Assembly (NCBI RefSeq): GCF_019218755.1
Contig: NZ_JAHUWZ010000002.1
Span: 682,001 to 746,000, forward strand
Source: Acidovorax sp. sif1233
Lineage (GTDB): Bacteria > Pseudomonadota > Gammaproteobacteria > Burkholderiales > Burkholderiaceae_C
DNA length: 64,000 nucleotides
Direction of reading: 5' to 3'
Positions 34,585-42,725 of the stretch are shown in pieces (the stretch's first letter is position 1; each line of letters begins with the position of its first letter). Under the pieces are notes generated by a model. It searched no databases, was not told the DNA's origin, and saw only the letters and a program-made list of their open reading frames with translations. The position numbers and the translations under genes were made by a program.

Positions 34585-35916
34585 ATGACGACGACGGCCC
34601 CTCTGTACGGCTGGTACGGCGACGACTTCACAGGCGCCACCGACACGCTGGCCGTGCTGGCCCAGGCCGGGCTGCGGTCCATGCTGTTCATGGGCGTGCC
34701 CAGCGCCGAGGCCCTGGCCGCCGCCGGGCCGCTGGATGCGGTGGGCATTGCTGGTGCCGCGCGCGCCATGCCGCCAGAGGCCATGCGGGCCGAGATGTCG
34801 GCTGTAGGCCGCTTCTTCGAAAAGCTGGCGCCGCCGGTGCTGCACTACAAGGTGTGCTCCACCTTCGACAGCGCCCCGCATGTCGGCAACATCGCTTGCG
34901 GCATTCAGACCCTGCACCCGTTCGTGAGCAACCGCTGGGTGCCCATCGTGGGCGGGCAGCCGAGCCTGGGGCGCTACTGCGCGTTCAGCAACCTGTTCGC
35001 TGCGGCGGGCACGGGCGGCGCCGTGCACCGCATCGACCGGCATCCCACCATGCGACAGCACCCGGTCACACCCATGGGTGAGGCCGATCTTCGGCTCCAT
35101 CTGGCGCGCCAGGGGCTGGATGGCATCACCGCCCTGCACTACCCGCTGTACGACTCCCCCGACGCCCTGTACGCCGCACTGGAGGCCTTGCTGGCGCATG
35201 GCGCAGCGTCCCACGCCATGGCGCCGACCTTGCTGGACCTGACCACGCCCGGCCAGCTGGCCACCGTGGGCCGCCTGCTGTGGCAGCAGTCCCAACACGC
35301 CCGGTTGCTGGCCGTGGGCTCCAGCGCCGTGGCCCAGGCGCTGGTCGCCCACTGGGGCAAGCCGGCGTCCACGGCCGCTGCGCCGCTGGCGCCCGCCGAC
35401 GGGCCGGTGTTGGCCTGGGCGGGCAGCTTGTCCCCCCTGACCGCCGCGCAGGTGCAGGCCGCCACCGCATACCACCGCATCGCAGTGGACGCCCAACGGC
35501 TGTGCAGCGACACGGCCTACGCGCAGGGTCTGCAAGACGCTATCTGCGCAGGGCTGCAGAGCGGACAGAACGTGCTGGCCTTCACCGGTCCCACGGACGG
35601 CGCGCCGCTGGCCGCTGCGGCCTCTTCCACCGATGTCGCCCAAGCCAGCGCCCATCTGATCGCCCGCGTGGTGCAAGCCCGCGCAGAACGCGGCGCGCCA
35701 CTGCGCCGCATCGGCATCGCTGGCGGTGACACGTCAAGCCATGCAGTCCAGGCACTGCAACTGTGGGGGCTGTCGTACAAGACCACGGTATGCCCCGGGG
35801 TCACGCTGAGCAGCGCACAGAGTGCAGACCCGTCGCGCCACGGGCTCGAGTTGATGCTCAAGGGGGGACAGATGGGCGGAACGGATCTGTTCGAAAGGCT
35901 GCTCGGCACCGCCTGA
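34585..35916 (+). CDS. DUF1537 four-carbon acid sugar kinase (OiaK-like)
   Basis: This is a 443-residue kinase of the DUF1537 (OtnK/DtnK/OiaK) family that phosphorylates acid sugars with ATP. The N-terminal substrate motif DDFTGATD and the C-terminal nucleotide motif IAGGDTSSHAV are clear. It follows the RuBisCO-like gene by three bases, so the kinase product is the likely substrate of that enzyme. This is the order seen in apionate-type pathways, where 3-oxo-isoapionate is phosphorylated and then decarboxylated or hydrolysed. Erythronate/threonate phosphorylation cannot be excluded. Confidence 0.85.
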   Translation: MTTTAPLYGWYGDDFTGATDTLAVLAQAGLRSMLFMGVPSAEALAAAGPLDAVGIAGAARAMPPEAMRAEMSAVGRFFEKLAPPVLHYKVCSTFDSAPHVGNIACGIQTLHPFVSNRWVPIVGGQPSLGRYCAFSNLFAAAGTGGAVHRIDRHPTMRQHPVTPMGEADLRLHLARQGLDGITALHYPLYDSPDALYAALEALLAHGAASHAMAPTLLDLTTPGQLATVGRLLWQQSQHARLLAVGSSAVAQALVAHWGKPASTAAAPLAPADGPVLAWAGSLSPLTAAQVQAATAYHRIAVDAQRLCSDTAYAQGLQDAICAGLQSGQNVLAFTGPTDGAPLAAAASSTDVAQASAHLIARVVQARAERGAPLRRIGIAGGDTSSHAVQALQLWGLSYKTTVCPGVTLSSAQSADPSRHGLELMLKGGQMGGTDLFERLLGTA

Positions 35917-35938
35917 CGGAGACATCCAGGCGATAAAA

Positions 35939-35999
35939 AGCCCGCGCATGGCGGGCTGGTCTTATGAAAAGGCATTGCGGCAGGCGCGCCTGCCGCAAT
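35939..35999. terminator. Bidirectional terminator between convergent operons
   Basis: Two stems lie between the acid-sugar kinase gene and the convergent aspartokinase gene: AGCCCGC-gcatg-GCGGGCT (35939-35957), and a perfect 26-bp palindrome at 35974-35999 (half-site ATTGCGGCAGGCG). Short T-rich runs follow on both strands. Confidence 0.8.
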
Positions 36000-36003
36000 T
36001 TCT

Positions 36004-37425
36004 TCACACGCGCGGAACCGGGGTGCCTGAATTCACGCACAGCGCCAGATTCAGCGCCTTGATGGCCGTCTTGTAGTCCTCGCGCTCGATCACGAACTGC
36101 ATGTTCACCTGCCGCAGGGTCTGGGACACGCAGTTCACGTTGACCCGCGCATCGGCCAGCGCCTGCGCAGCCTTGGCCAGCACGCCAGGGATGCCGATGT
36201 TGGAGCCGATGGTGCACACGATCGCGCTGGGCTTGATCGTCACGACCTGGTAGTCCTCCTGCAGCTCCGCCACCAGTTCGGGGGTGACCTGGTTGTCCCA
36301 CACCAGGTGGGCGATGGAGTTGGCGTTGGTCGCCTTCAGGATGTAGCTCACATCGTGCTTGCAGAACACGTTCATCAGGCCCGCATCAAAGCCCACCGTG
36401 CCCACCATGCTGGGGTCGTGGATCTCGATCAGCGTGACCTTGTCGGTGCCGGTCACGATCTCCACGCGCGCGCGCTCACCCACGAAGTCCTTGGTGATCA
36501 GCGTGCCGGGGTGGTCGGGCTCAAAGGTGTTTTTCAGGCGGATGGGAATGCCCGCCAGTTCCATGGGCTTGGCGGCCTTGGGGTGGATGGCTTCCATGCC
36601 CACGTCGGCCAGCTGGTCGGCCACGTCGTAATTGGTGGCGCCGACCACGATGGCGTTTTCCAGGCCGACCAGGTTGGGGTCGGCAGACGATAGGTGGAAT
36701 TCCTTGTGGATCACCGCCTCGGCCGGGCGCACTTCCACCGCGATCTTGCTGAACGTGACCTCGGAATAGCCGCGGTCGAACTCGCGCATGATGCCTTCGG
36801 TGCCCTTGGTGTAGCCGGTGGCCACCACCACCTTGTCGCTCAGATCCAGTCCCTTGAAGCTCTGCGCGATGCGCTCGTCAATGGTCCAGGCTTCGTTGTC
36901 GTCAAAACCGGCCAGGTCCATCAGGATGGCGTTGACGCCACTGGCCTTGAGGATCTCGACCGAGTTGAACGCGCTGTGCGACTCGCCAATGGAGGCCAGC
37001 ACCTCGCGCGCGGCCAGCAGCACATCCTTGCGGCTCAAGTAGCCGCTGGCGAGCACGTGCTGCATGGCGTTCAGGTACTCACGCGCTTGGCCAATACGCT
37101 GGTCGATGAAGGCATCGGCCACATCCAGCGGCAGGCCCAGGTCGGCGTAGCCCGCGTTCAGCTTTTTCAGGCTGGCGGCCAGCTGGGTCAGGGCGTCCTG
37201 GTAGCCCTTGCCCTCTGCAAACAGGGCATAGATGCCGCGCTCGCCCGTCTTCTTGTGCTCCAGCAACTGGTTCGTCACGCCCGAGTAGGCGGACACCACA
37301 TAGATCCGGCCATAGATGCGCTTGGGATCGTGCAGCATGATGTGGCGCAGCACATCGCCAAAGGCGGTCATGGAAGTGCCGCCGATTTTCTCGACAGAGA
37401 TCTTGGAGGAGTTGACGTCTGACAT
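36004..37425 (-). CDS. Aspartate kinase, ectoine-type (Ask_Ect-like)
   Basis: This is a 473-residue aspartokinase, which phosphorylates aspartate, the first step towards lysine, threonine, methionine and ectoine. The N-terminus reads VEKIGGTSM rather than the usual VxKFGGTS. The C-terminus carries ACT regulatory domains (for example IVCTIGSNIGIPGVLAKAAQAL). The EKIGGTSM pattern is what I associate with the specialised kinase encoded in ect operons, but no ectABC genes are in this window. The start at 37425 (MSDVNSSK) lacks a clear ribosome-binding site. Confidence 0.8.
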   Translation of the reverse strand: MSDVNSSKISVEKIGGTSMTAFGDVLRHIMLHDPKRIYGRIYVVSAYSGVTNQLLEHKKTGERGIYALFAEGKGYQDALTQLAASLKKLNAGYADLGLPLDVADAFIDQRIGQAREYLNAMQHVLASGYLSRKDVLLAAREVLASIGESHSAFNSVEILKASGVNAILMDLAGFDDNEAWTIDERIAQSFKGLDLSDKVVVATGYTKGTEGIMREFDRGYSEVTFSKIAVEVRPAEAVIHKEFHLSSADPNLVGLENAIVVGATNYDVADQLADVGMEAIHPKAAKPMELAGIPIRLKNTFEPDHPGTLITKDFVGERARVEIVTGTDKVTLIEIHDPSMVGTVGFDAGLMNVFCKHDVSYILKATNANSIAHLVWDNQVTPELVAELQEDYQVVTIKPSAIVCTIGSNIGIPGVLAKAAQALADARVNVNCVSQTLRQVNMQFVIEREDYKTAIKALNLALCVNSGTPVPRV

Positions 37426-37703
37426 GGACAAGCTCAGAGGAGCAAAAAGGATTGGGAGGCCGGGCGGATGTCCTGCCCCATGGGTAGCGGCAGAAAACGC
37501 TCTATTTTCCACGACTTTTGTCGGGACTCCTGCGCGGGGCAAGCACAGCTGCAGCCGGGGGATGCATTGGCAGGACACTGCCCGCCGAGTATGGGTGGCA
37601 TGCGCAATCTGGCCGTCGCCTGCTCGGCGGCTCGCTTACCGTTGTTGGGCGGCCAGCTTTCATGCGTCCATGGCAAAGGCGTTCGCGTGGCCATGGCGGC
37701 AGT

Positions 37704-38774
37704 TCACGCCGTGGGCACGCGTCCTGCGCCAAACAGTGTTCGCAGGTCGTCAGCTTGAATCGCGCGGTGCGTTGCGTTCAGGAAGTACGGGGTCATGTTG
37801 TGGTGAGCGCAGCGCTGGACCAGCAGCTCAAAACGCTGTTCCATGTTGGCTTCCCCGGCCCAGTGGGCCAGCACGAGGTTAGCCTGGTACGGTTTGACGG
37901 CGATCGCCTGGCGCGGCTCGCCCAGGTCATAGACCAGAAAGTCCGCCAATGTCCGGCATTGGTCCAAGACAGGCAACACCTCGGCTATCAGCCAGTCCGC
38001 AGTCGCTGCCAGGAAATGATCCAACTGGCTTGGGTTCGAAATTTCCACCGGGTTGATGTCATAGGCGCCGGACCGCAACGGGCTGACGAACTGCTGCACC
38101 ACCCCCGCATGGATGATGTGCAAATCAATCATGTGCTGCGGTTCGCACAGCGGCGCCAGCTCTGCGGGCAGCACCGGACGAAGCCCTGCTGATGTGCGAG
38201 CCTCGTACAACGCGCCGTCCGAGCGGCTCTTCCATCCGAGCGAGATTCGCTGCAATCCCAGGGGCGAATCCCGGAGCCAGTGGACTTGCATCGTGACCGA
38301 CGACGACCTCGCGATCTCCAGCCTGAACCCGTGCGTGTGCAATTGCGGATGGACCAGCGCTCGCACGCGGCCTTCGATATCGGGCAGCTTTGCAGGCGCT
38401 GGCGCCGGGTTGCTCCAGGCCAAATGCTCTCGCCCTTGAGGCGACAGCCGCCAAGGGCCGGGCACAAAACATTCACCGGTGCTGTCGTCGTAGACGCTAA
38501 GTCCCAGTTCCACCGCTGCATCCACGAGCCGGGGATAGAACAGCGTCAGATCATGGATGTCCACGGCCAAGACCGCATCGTCCGGCAGCGCGGTGGGTGT
38601 GCCCAGGTCCCACGCATCGCCGTATTCGGGAAACGCGGCTTTCATGCGCTGGGCCAGCTCGACGAACTTTGGATTCAGCGCGGCCCGCTGGTCGGCGAGG
38701 CGCTTGAACGCGGCCTGCGCCTCGGCCCAGTTCGTCGGAGTGGGCTGGTCCCAGATATGGATGGCGTAACTCAT
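37704..38774 (-). CDS. Hypothetical protein, 356 residues
   Basis: I do not recognise this protein. It has no signal peptide or membrane segment. The N-terminus (YAIHIWDQPTPTN..., to about residue 115) looks like a separate small domain that ends with an acidic DDAVLAVDIHDLTLF segment. The rest is rich in His and Trp and contains LWxxP-like motifs without catalytic signatures. GC is somewhat lower than for neighbours. It stands alone between aspartokinase and the pyruvate dehydrogenase operon. Length and single-copy context give no further clue. Confidence 0.65.
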   Translation of the reverse strand: MSYAIHIWDQPTPTNWAEAQAAFKRLADQRAALNPKFVELAQRMKAAFPEYGDAWDLGTPTALPDDAVLAVDIHDLTLFYPRLVDAAVELGLSVYDDSTGECFVPGPWRLSPQGREHLAWSNPAPAPAKLPDIEGRVRALVHPQLHTHGFRLEIARSSSVTMQVHWLRDSPLGLQRISLGWKSRSDGALYEARTSAGLRPVLPAELAPLCEPQHMIDLHIIHAGVVQQFVSPLRSGAYDINPVEISNPSQLDHFLAATADWLIAEVLPVLDQCRTLADFLVYDLGEPRQAIAVKPYQANLVLAHWAGEANMEQRFELLVQRCAHHNMTPYFLNATHRAIQADDLRTLFGAGRVPTA

Positions 38775-39084
38775 GATGAACTATTTTCCATGCGCTTTGC
38801 GCCGTGCCACATGCACATTGCAAACCTGCTGTGGCAACTTCCCAAAACCAATACACGCCCGGTAAAGCGGGCAAAGTTCATGCATTTCAAAATCGGCTCC
38901 CTGATTGTTGGCGCGAGCCGCCCATGGCCCAAACCTGCTGACTACAACTGGACTGTGCGTGCACAGTTCAAGGCAGTCTGCCATGCCAACCATACGGAAT
39001 CGAATTGCACGATGCTCGCCAGGTTTCCATCTAACATCCCCAGGTCCTAAAAGCCCTCAAAAATATCTGCGTCGCCAATAAGAA
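38775..39084. other. Intergenic region upstream of the hypothetical gene
   Basis: This is about 310 bases of lower GC than the flanks, with no convincing gene. It should hold the promoter of the minus-strand 356-residue protein. Short open readings here lack ribosome-binding sites. Confidence 0.4.
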
Positions 39085-39114
39085 GGCCGCACAGCTCATA
39101 GAGCTTGTGCGGCC
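39085..39114 (-). terminator. Rho-independent terminator of the pyruvate dehydrogenase operon
   Basis: A strong stem formed by GGCCGCACAGCTC and GAGCTTGTGCGGCC (13-14 bp, loop ATA) lies 38 bases downstream of the lpdA stop. The minus-strand sequence continues TTCTTATT. Confidence 0.9.
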
Positions 39115-39152
39115 AACTATCAAGTCAGGAGTGATTCGAGGAGCTTGTCAAA

Positions 39153-41003
39153 TCACTTCTTCTGCGGCGGCACATCCGTGCACGAGCCGTGTGCAATCTC
39201 CGCCGCCATGCCGATGCTCTCGCCCAACGTGGGGTGCGGGTGGACGGTCTTGCCGATGTCCACAGCGTCGGCGCCCATCTCGATGGCCAGCGCAATCTCG
39301 CCGATCATGTCGCCGGCATGCGTGCCGACCATGCCGCCGCCGAGGATCTTGCCGTGGCCGTGGGCCTCGGGCGAATCGTCGAACAGCAGCTTGGTCACGC
39401 CCTCATCGCGGCCGTTGGCGATCGCGCGGCCGGAGGCCGTCCAGGGGAACAGGCCCTTCTTGACCTTGATGCCTTGGGCCTTGGCCTGGTCTTCGGTCAG
39501 GCCCACCCAAGCCACTTCAGGGTCGGTGTAGGCCACGGATGGGATCACGCGGGCGTTGAAGGCGGCGGATGCCAGCTCCTTGTTGCCCTGCAGTTCACCG
39601 GCGATGACCTCGGCCGCCACATGCGCCTCATGCACCGCCTTGTGCGCCAGCATGGGCTGGCCCACGATGTCACCGATGGCGAAGATGTGCGGCACATTGG
39701 TGCGCATCTGGATGTCGACGTTGATGAAGCCACGGTCCGTCACGGCCACGCCAGCTTTTTCAGCAGCGATCTTCTTGCCGTTGGGCGTGCGGCCCACGGC
39801 CTGCAGGACCAGGTCGTACACCTGCGGCGCGGGCGCGGTGCCGCCCTCTTCCGCTGCGGCAAACGTCACCTCGATGCCTTCGGGCGTGGCCTTGGCGCCC
39901 ACCGTCTTGGTCTTGAGCATGATGTTGTCAAAACGCTTGGCATTCATCTTCTGCCAGATCTTGACGAGGTCGCGGTCGGCGCCCTGCATCAGGCCGTCCA
40001 TCATTTCGACCACATCCAGGCGCGCGCCCAGCGTGCTGTACACCGTGCCCATTTCGAGGCCGATGATGCCGCCGCCCAGGATGAGCATGCGCTTGGGGAC
40101 TTCCTTGAGCGCCAGGGCTCCGGTGGAGTCGACAACGCGGGGATCGTCGGGCATGAAGGGCAGGCGCACGGCCTGGCTGCCGGCGGCGATGATGGCGTTC
40201 TTGAAGGCGATGACCTTCTTGGTGCCGGTCTTTTCCTGCGCCGTGCCGGTGGTTTCTTCCACTTCGAGGTGGTTGGCGCCGACGAAGCTGCCATAGCCGC
40301 GCACGGTGGTGACCTTGCGCATCTTGGCCATGGCGGCCAGGCCGCCGGTCAGCTTGCCGATGACTTTTTCCTTGTGGCCGCGCAGCTTGTCGATGTCGAG
40401 CGAGGGCTCGCCGAAGCTCACGCCCAGGTCGGCCATGTGGCTGACTTCGTCCATGACGGCCGCCACGTGCAGCAGCGCCTTGGAAGGGATGCAGCCCACG
40501 TTCAGGCACACGCCACCCAGGGTGGCGTAGCGCTCGACGATGATGACCTTGAGGCCCAGGTCGGCCGCGCGGAAGGCAGCCGAATAACCGCCAGGGCCGC
40601 CGCCGAGCACGAGCACGTCGCAGTCCAGATCGGCAGTTCCGCCGAAGCTGGGCGCTTCGATTTTAGGAGCTGCTGGCGCTTGCGTGGCGGGCGCTGGAGC
40701 CGATTTTTGTTCAGATACAGCAGGTGCTGCAGCAGGCGCAGGCGCCTGCGCGGCAGACGCCGCATCCGACGTTTCGAGCGTGAGCACCACCGAGCCTTCG
40801 GCGATCTTGTCGCCGAGCTTCACTTTCAGCTCCTTCACCACGCCGGCGTGGCTGGACGGGATCTCCATGGAGGCCTTGTCGGACTCCACGGTGATCAGGC
40901 TCTGCTCGGCCTTGATGGTGTCGCCGGGTTTGACGAGCACTTCGATGATGGCCACTTCGGCGAAGTCGCCGATGTCGGGCACCTTGATGTCGATGATTGC
41001 CAT
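39153..41003 (-). CDS. lpdA: Dihydrolipoyl dehydrogenase with N-terminal lipoyl domain (E3)
   Basis: This is a 616-residue E3 subunit that reoxidises dihydrolipoamide with NAD+. An N-terminal lipoyl domain has its lipoyl-lysine at K43 ([10 protein letters not shown]). An Ala/Pro linker follows, then the flavoprotein: FAD motif GGGPGGYSAAFRAADLG, redox disulfide C166/C171 in GGVCLNVGCIPSK, a second Rossmann motif and the C-terminal HPHPTLGES His. The lipoyl extension is common in betaproteobacterial E3. The gene is 19 bases after aceF, completing the aceE-aceF-lpdA operon. Confidence 0.97.
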   Translation of the reverse strand: MAIIDIKVPDIGDFAEVAIIEVLVKPGDTIKAEQSLITVESDKASMEIPSSHAGVVKELKVKLGDKIAEGSVVLTLETSDAASAAQAPAPAAAPAVSEQKSAPAPATQAPAAPKIEAPSFGGTADLDCDVLVLGGGPGGYSAAFRAADLGLKVIIVERYATLGGVCLNVGCIPSKALLHVAAVMDEVSHMADLGVSFGEPSLDIDKLRGHKEKVIGKLTGGLAAMAKMRKVTTVRGYGSFVGANHLEVEETTGTAQEKTGTKKVIAFKNAIIAAGSQAVRLPFMPDDPRVVDSTGALALKEVPKRMLILGGGIIGLEMGTVYSTLGARLDVVEMMDGLMQGADRDLVKIWQKMNAKRFDNIMLKTKTVGAKATPEGIEVTFAAAEEGGTAPAPQVYDLVLQAVGRTPNGKKIAAEKAGVAVTDRGFINVDIQMRTNVPHIFAIGDIVGQPMLAHKAVHEAHVAAEVIAGELQGNKELASAAFNARVIPSVAYTDPEVAWVGLTEDQAKAQGIKVKKGLFPWTASGRAIANGRDEGVTKLLFDDSPEAHGHGKILGGGMVGTHAGDMIGEIALAIEMGADAVDIGKTVHPHPTLGESIGMAAEIAHGSCTDVPPQKK

Positions 41004-41022
41004 GGTGTGTCTTGCCCTTTCG

Positions 41023-42708
41023 TTACATCACGATGCGGCGGAAGTCCGCCAGCAGCGAGGCAAAGTACACGTTGAAGCGCGCAGCGCTGGCGCCGTCGAT
41101 CACGCGGTGGTCCCAACTCAGGCTCAAAGGCAGCATGAGGCGCGGCGCGAACTGCTTGCCGTCCCATTTAGGCTCCAGGCTGCTCTTGCACACGCCCATG
41201 ATGGCGACTTCAGGAGCGTTGATGATGGGCGTGAAGTAGCGCCCGCCAATGCCGCCCAGCGAGCTGATGGAGAAGCAGCCGCCGGTCATGTCGGCCGGGC
41301 CGAGCTTGCCGTCGCGGGCCTTCTTGGCCAGATCGCCCATTTCTTGCGAGATCTGGACGATGCCCTTCTTGTCGGCGTCACGGATGACGGGCACGACGAG
41401 GCCGTTGGGCGTGTCGGCCGCAAAGCCGATGTGGAAGTAGTTCTTGAGCACCAGCTGGTCGCCGTCAAGCGAGCTGTTGAACTCGGGGAACCTCTTGAGC
41501 GCGGCCACGGCGGCCTTGATCATGAAGGCGAGCATGGTGACCTTGACGCCACTCTTCTCGTTTTCCTTGTTGAACTGCACGCGGAAGGCTTCGAGGTCGG
41601 TGATGTCCGCGTCGTCGTGGTTGGTGACGTGCGGGATGACGACCCAGTTGCGGTGCAGGTTGGCACCGCTGATCTTCTTGATGCGCGAGAGGTCCTTGCG
41701 CTCCACGGGGCCGAACTTGGTGAAGTCCACCTTGGGCCAGGGCAACAGGTCCAGGCCCACGCCGGAACCGCCCGCCGCTGCAGGCGCCTTGGCAGCCTGC
41801 GCCTTGGTCTGGGTGGCACCCGCCATCACCTGCTTGGTGAAGGACTGCACATCGTCCTGCGTGATGCGGCCCTTGGGGCCGGTGCCCTTGACCTCGTCGA
41901 TGGGCACGCCCAGCTCGCGGGCGAACTTGCGCACGGAAGGGCTGGCGTGGGGCAGGCCCACGGTGGGCGTGCCGGGCTGGTGGGCGGGCACGGAGGCCGT
42001 GGCGGCGACCGGTGCAGCGGCTGCAGCAACCGGTGCGGGGGCGGCAACAGGCGCAGCAGCGGGAGCCGCCGCCGGCGCTGCGGGTGCTGCAGCTGCAGCA
42101 GGCGCACTGCCCGCCACGCCTTCCAGCAGGGCCACGAGGTCGCCGATGTTGACGGTGTCGCCGATCTTGACCTTGAGCTCCTTGAGCACGCCGGCGGCGG
42201 GCGAAGGGATCTCCATGGAGGCCTTGTCGGATTCGACGGTGAACAGCGACTGCTCGACCTTGATGGTGTCACCCACCTTGACCAGCAGTTCAATGACGGC
42301 CACGTCCTTGAAGTCGCCGATGTCGGGCACGCGCACTTCCACCGGGCCCGCAGCCGCAGGGGCTGCGGCGGGCGCAGCCGGCGCAGGCGCGGCTGCGGCC
42401 ACGGGGGCTGCAGCCGGGGCGGCAGCGGGTGCAGATGCCGCCGCCGGGGCTGCGGCCGCAGCGCCCGCGTCGGCGGCTTCCACCACGGCGATCACGGAGC
42501 CCTGCTTGACCTTGTCGCCCAGGGCGATCTTGAGTTCCTTGACCACGCCTGCGTGGCTGGATGGAATCTCCATGGAGGCCTTGTCGGACTCCACGGTGAT
42601 GAGCGACTGCTCGGCCTTGACCGTGTCGCCCACCTTGACCAGCAGTTCGATCACGCCCACTTCGTCGAAATCCCCGATGTCCGGGACTTGAATGTCTACC
42701 AATGCCAT
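41023..42708 (-). CDS. aceF: Dihydrolipoyllysine-residue acetyltransferase (E2, two lipoyl domains)
   Basis: This is a 561-residue E2 subunit. Two N-terminal lipoyl domains (lipoyl-lysines K43 and K162, both in [11 protein letters not shown]) are joined by Ala/Pro-rich linkers. An E3-binding domain follows ([13 protein letters not shown]), then the catalytic domain with [15 protein letters not shown], where His is catalytic. It transfers acetyl groups from E1-bound lipoate to CoA. It is downstream of aceE by 17 bases. The lipoyl domains are very similar at DNA level to each other and to that of lpdA. Confidence 0.97.
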   Translation of the reverse strand: MALVDIQVPDIGDFDEVGVIELLVKVGDTVKAEQSLITVESDKASMEIPSSHAGVVKELKIALGDKVKQGSVIAVVEAADAGAAAAAPAAASAPAAAPAAAPVAAAAPAPAAPAAAPAAAGPVEVRVPDIGDFKDVAVIELLVKVGDTIKVEQSLFTVESDKASMEIPSPAAGVLKELKVKIGDTVNIGDLVALLEGVAGSAPAAAAAPAAPAAAPAAAPVAAPAPVAAAAAPVAATASVPAHQPGTPTVGLPHASPSVRKFARELGVPIDEVKGTGPKGRITQDDVQSFTKQVMAGATQTKAQAAKAPAAAGGSGVGLDLLPWPKVDFTKFGPVERKDLSRIKKISGANLHRNWVVIPHVTNHDDADITDLEAFRVQFNKENEKSGVKVTMLAFMIKAAVAALKRFPEFNSSLDGDQLVLKNYFHIGFAADTPNGLVVPVIRDADKKGIVQISQEMGDLAKKARDGKLGPADMTGGCFSISSLGGIGGRYFTPIINAPEVAIMGVCKSSLEPKWDGKQFAPRLMLPLSLSWDHRVIDGASAARFNVYFASLLADFRRIVM

Positions 42709-42725
42709 TGTTGTCTCCGTTCGGT

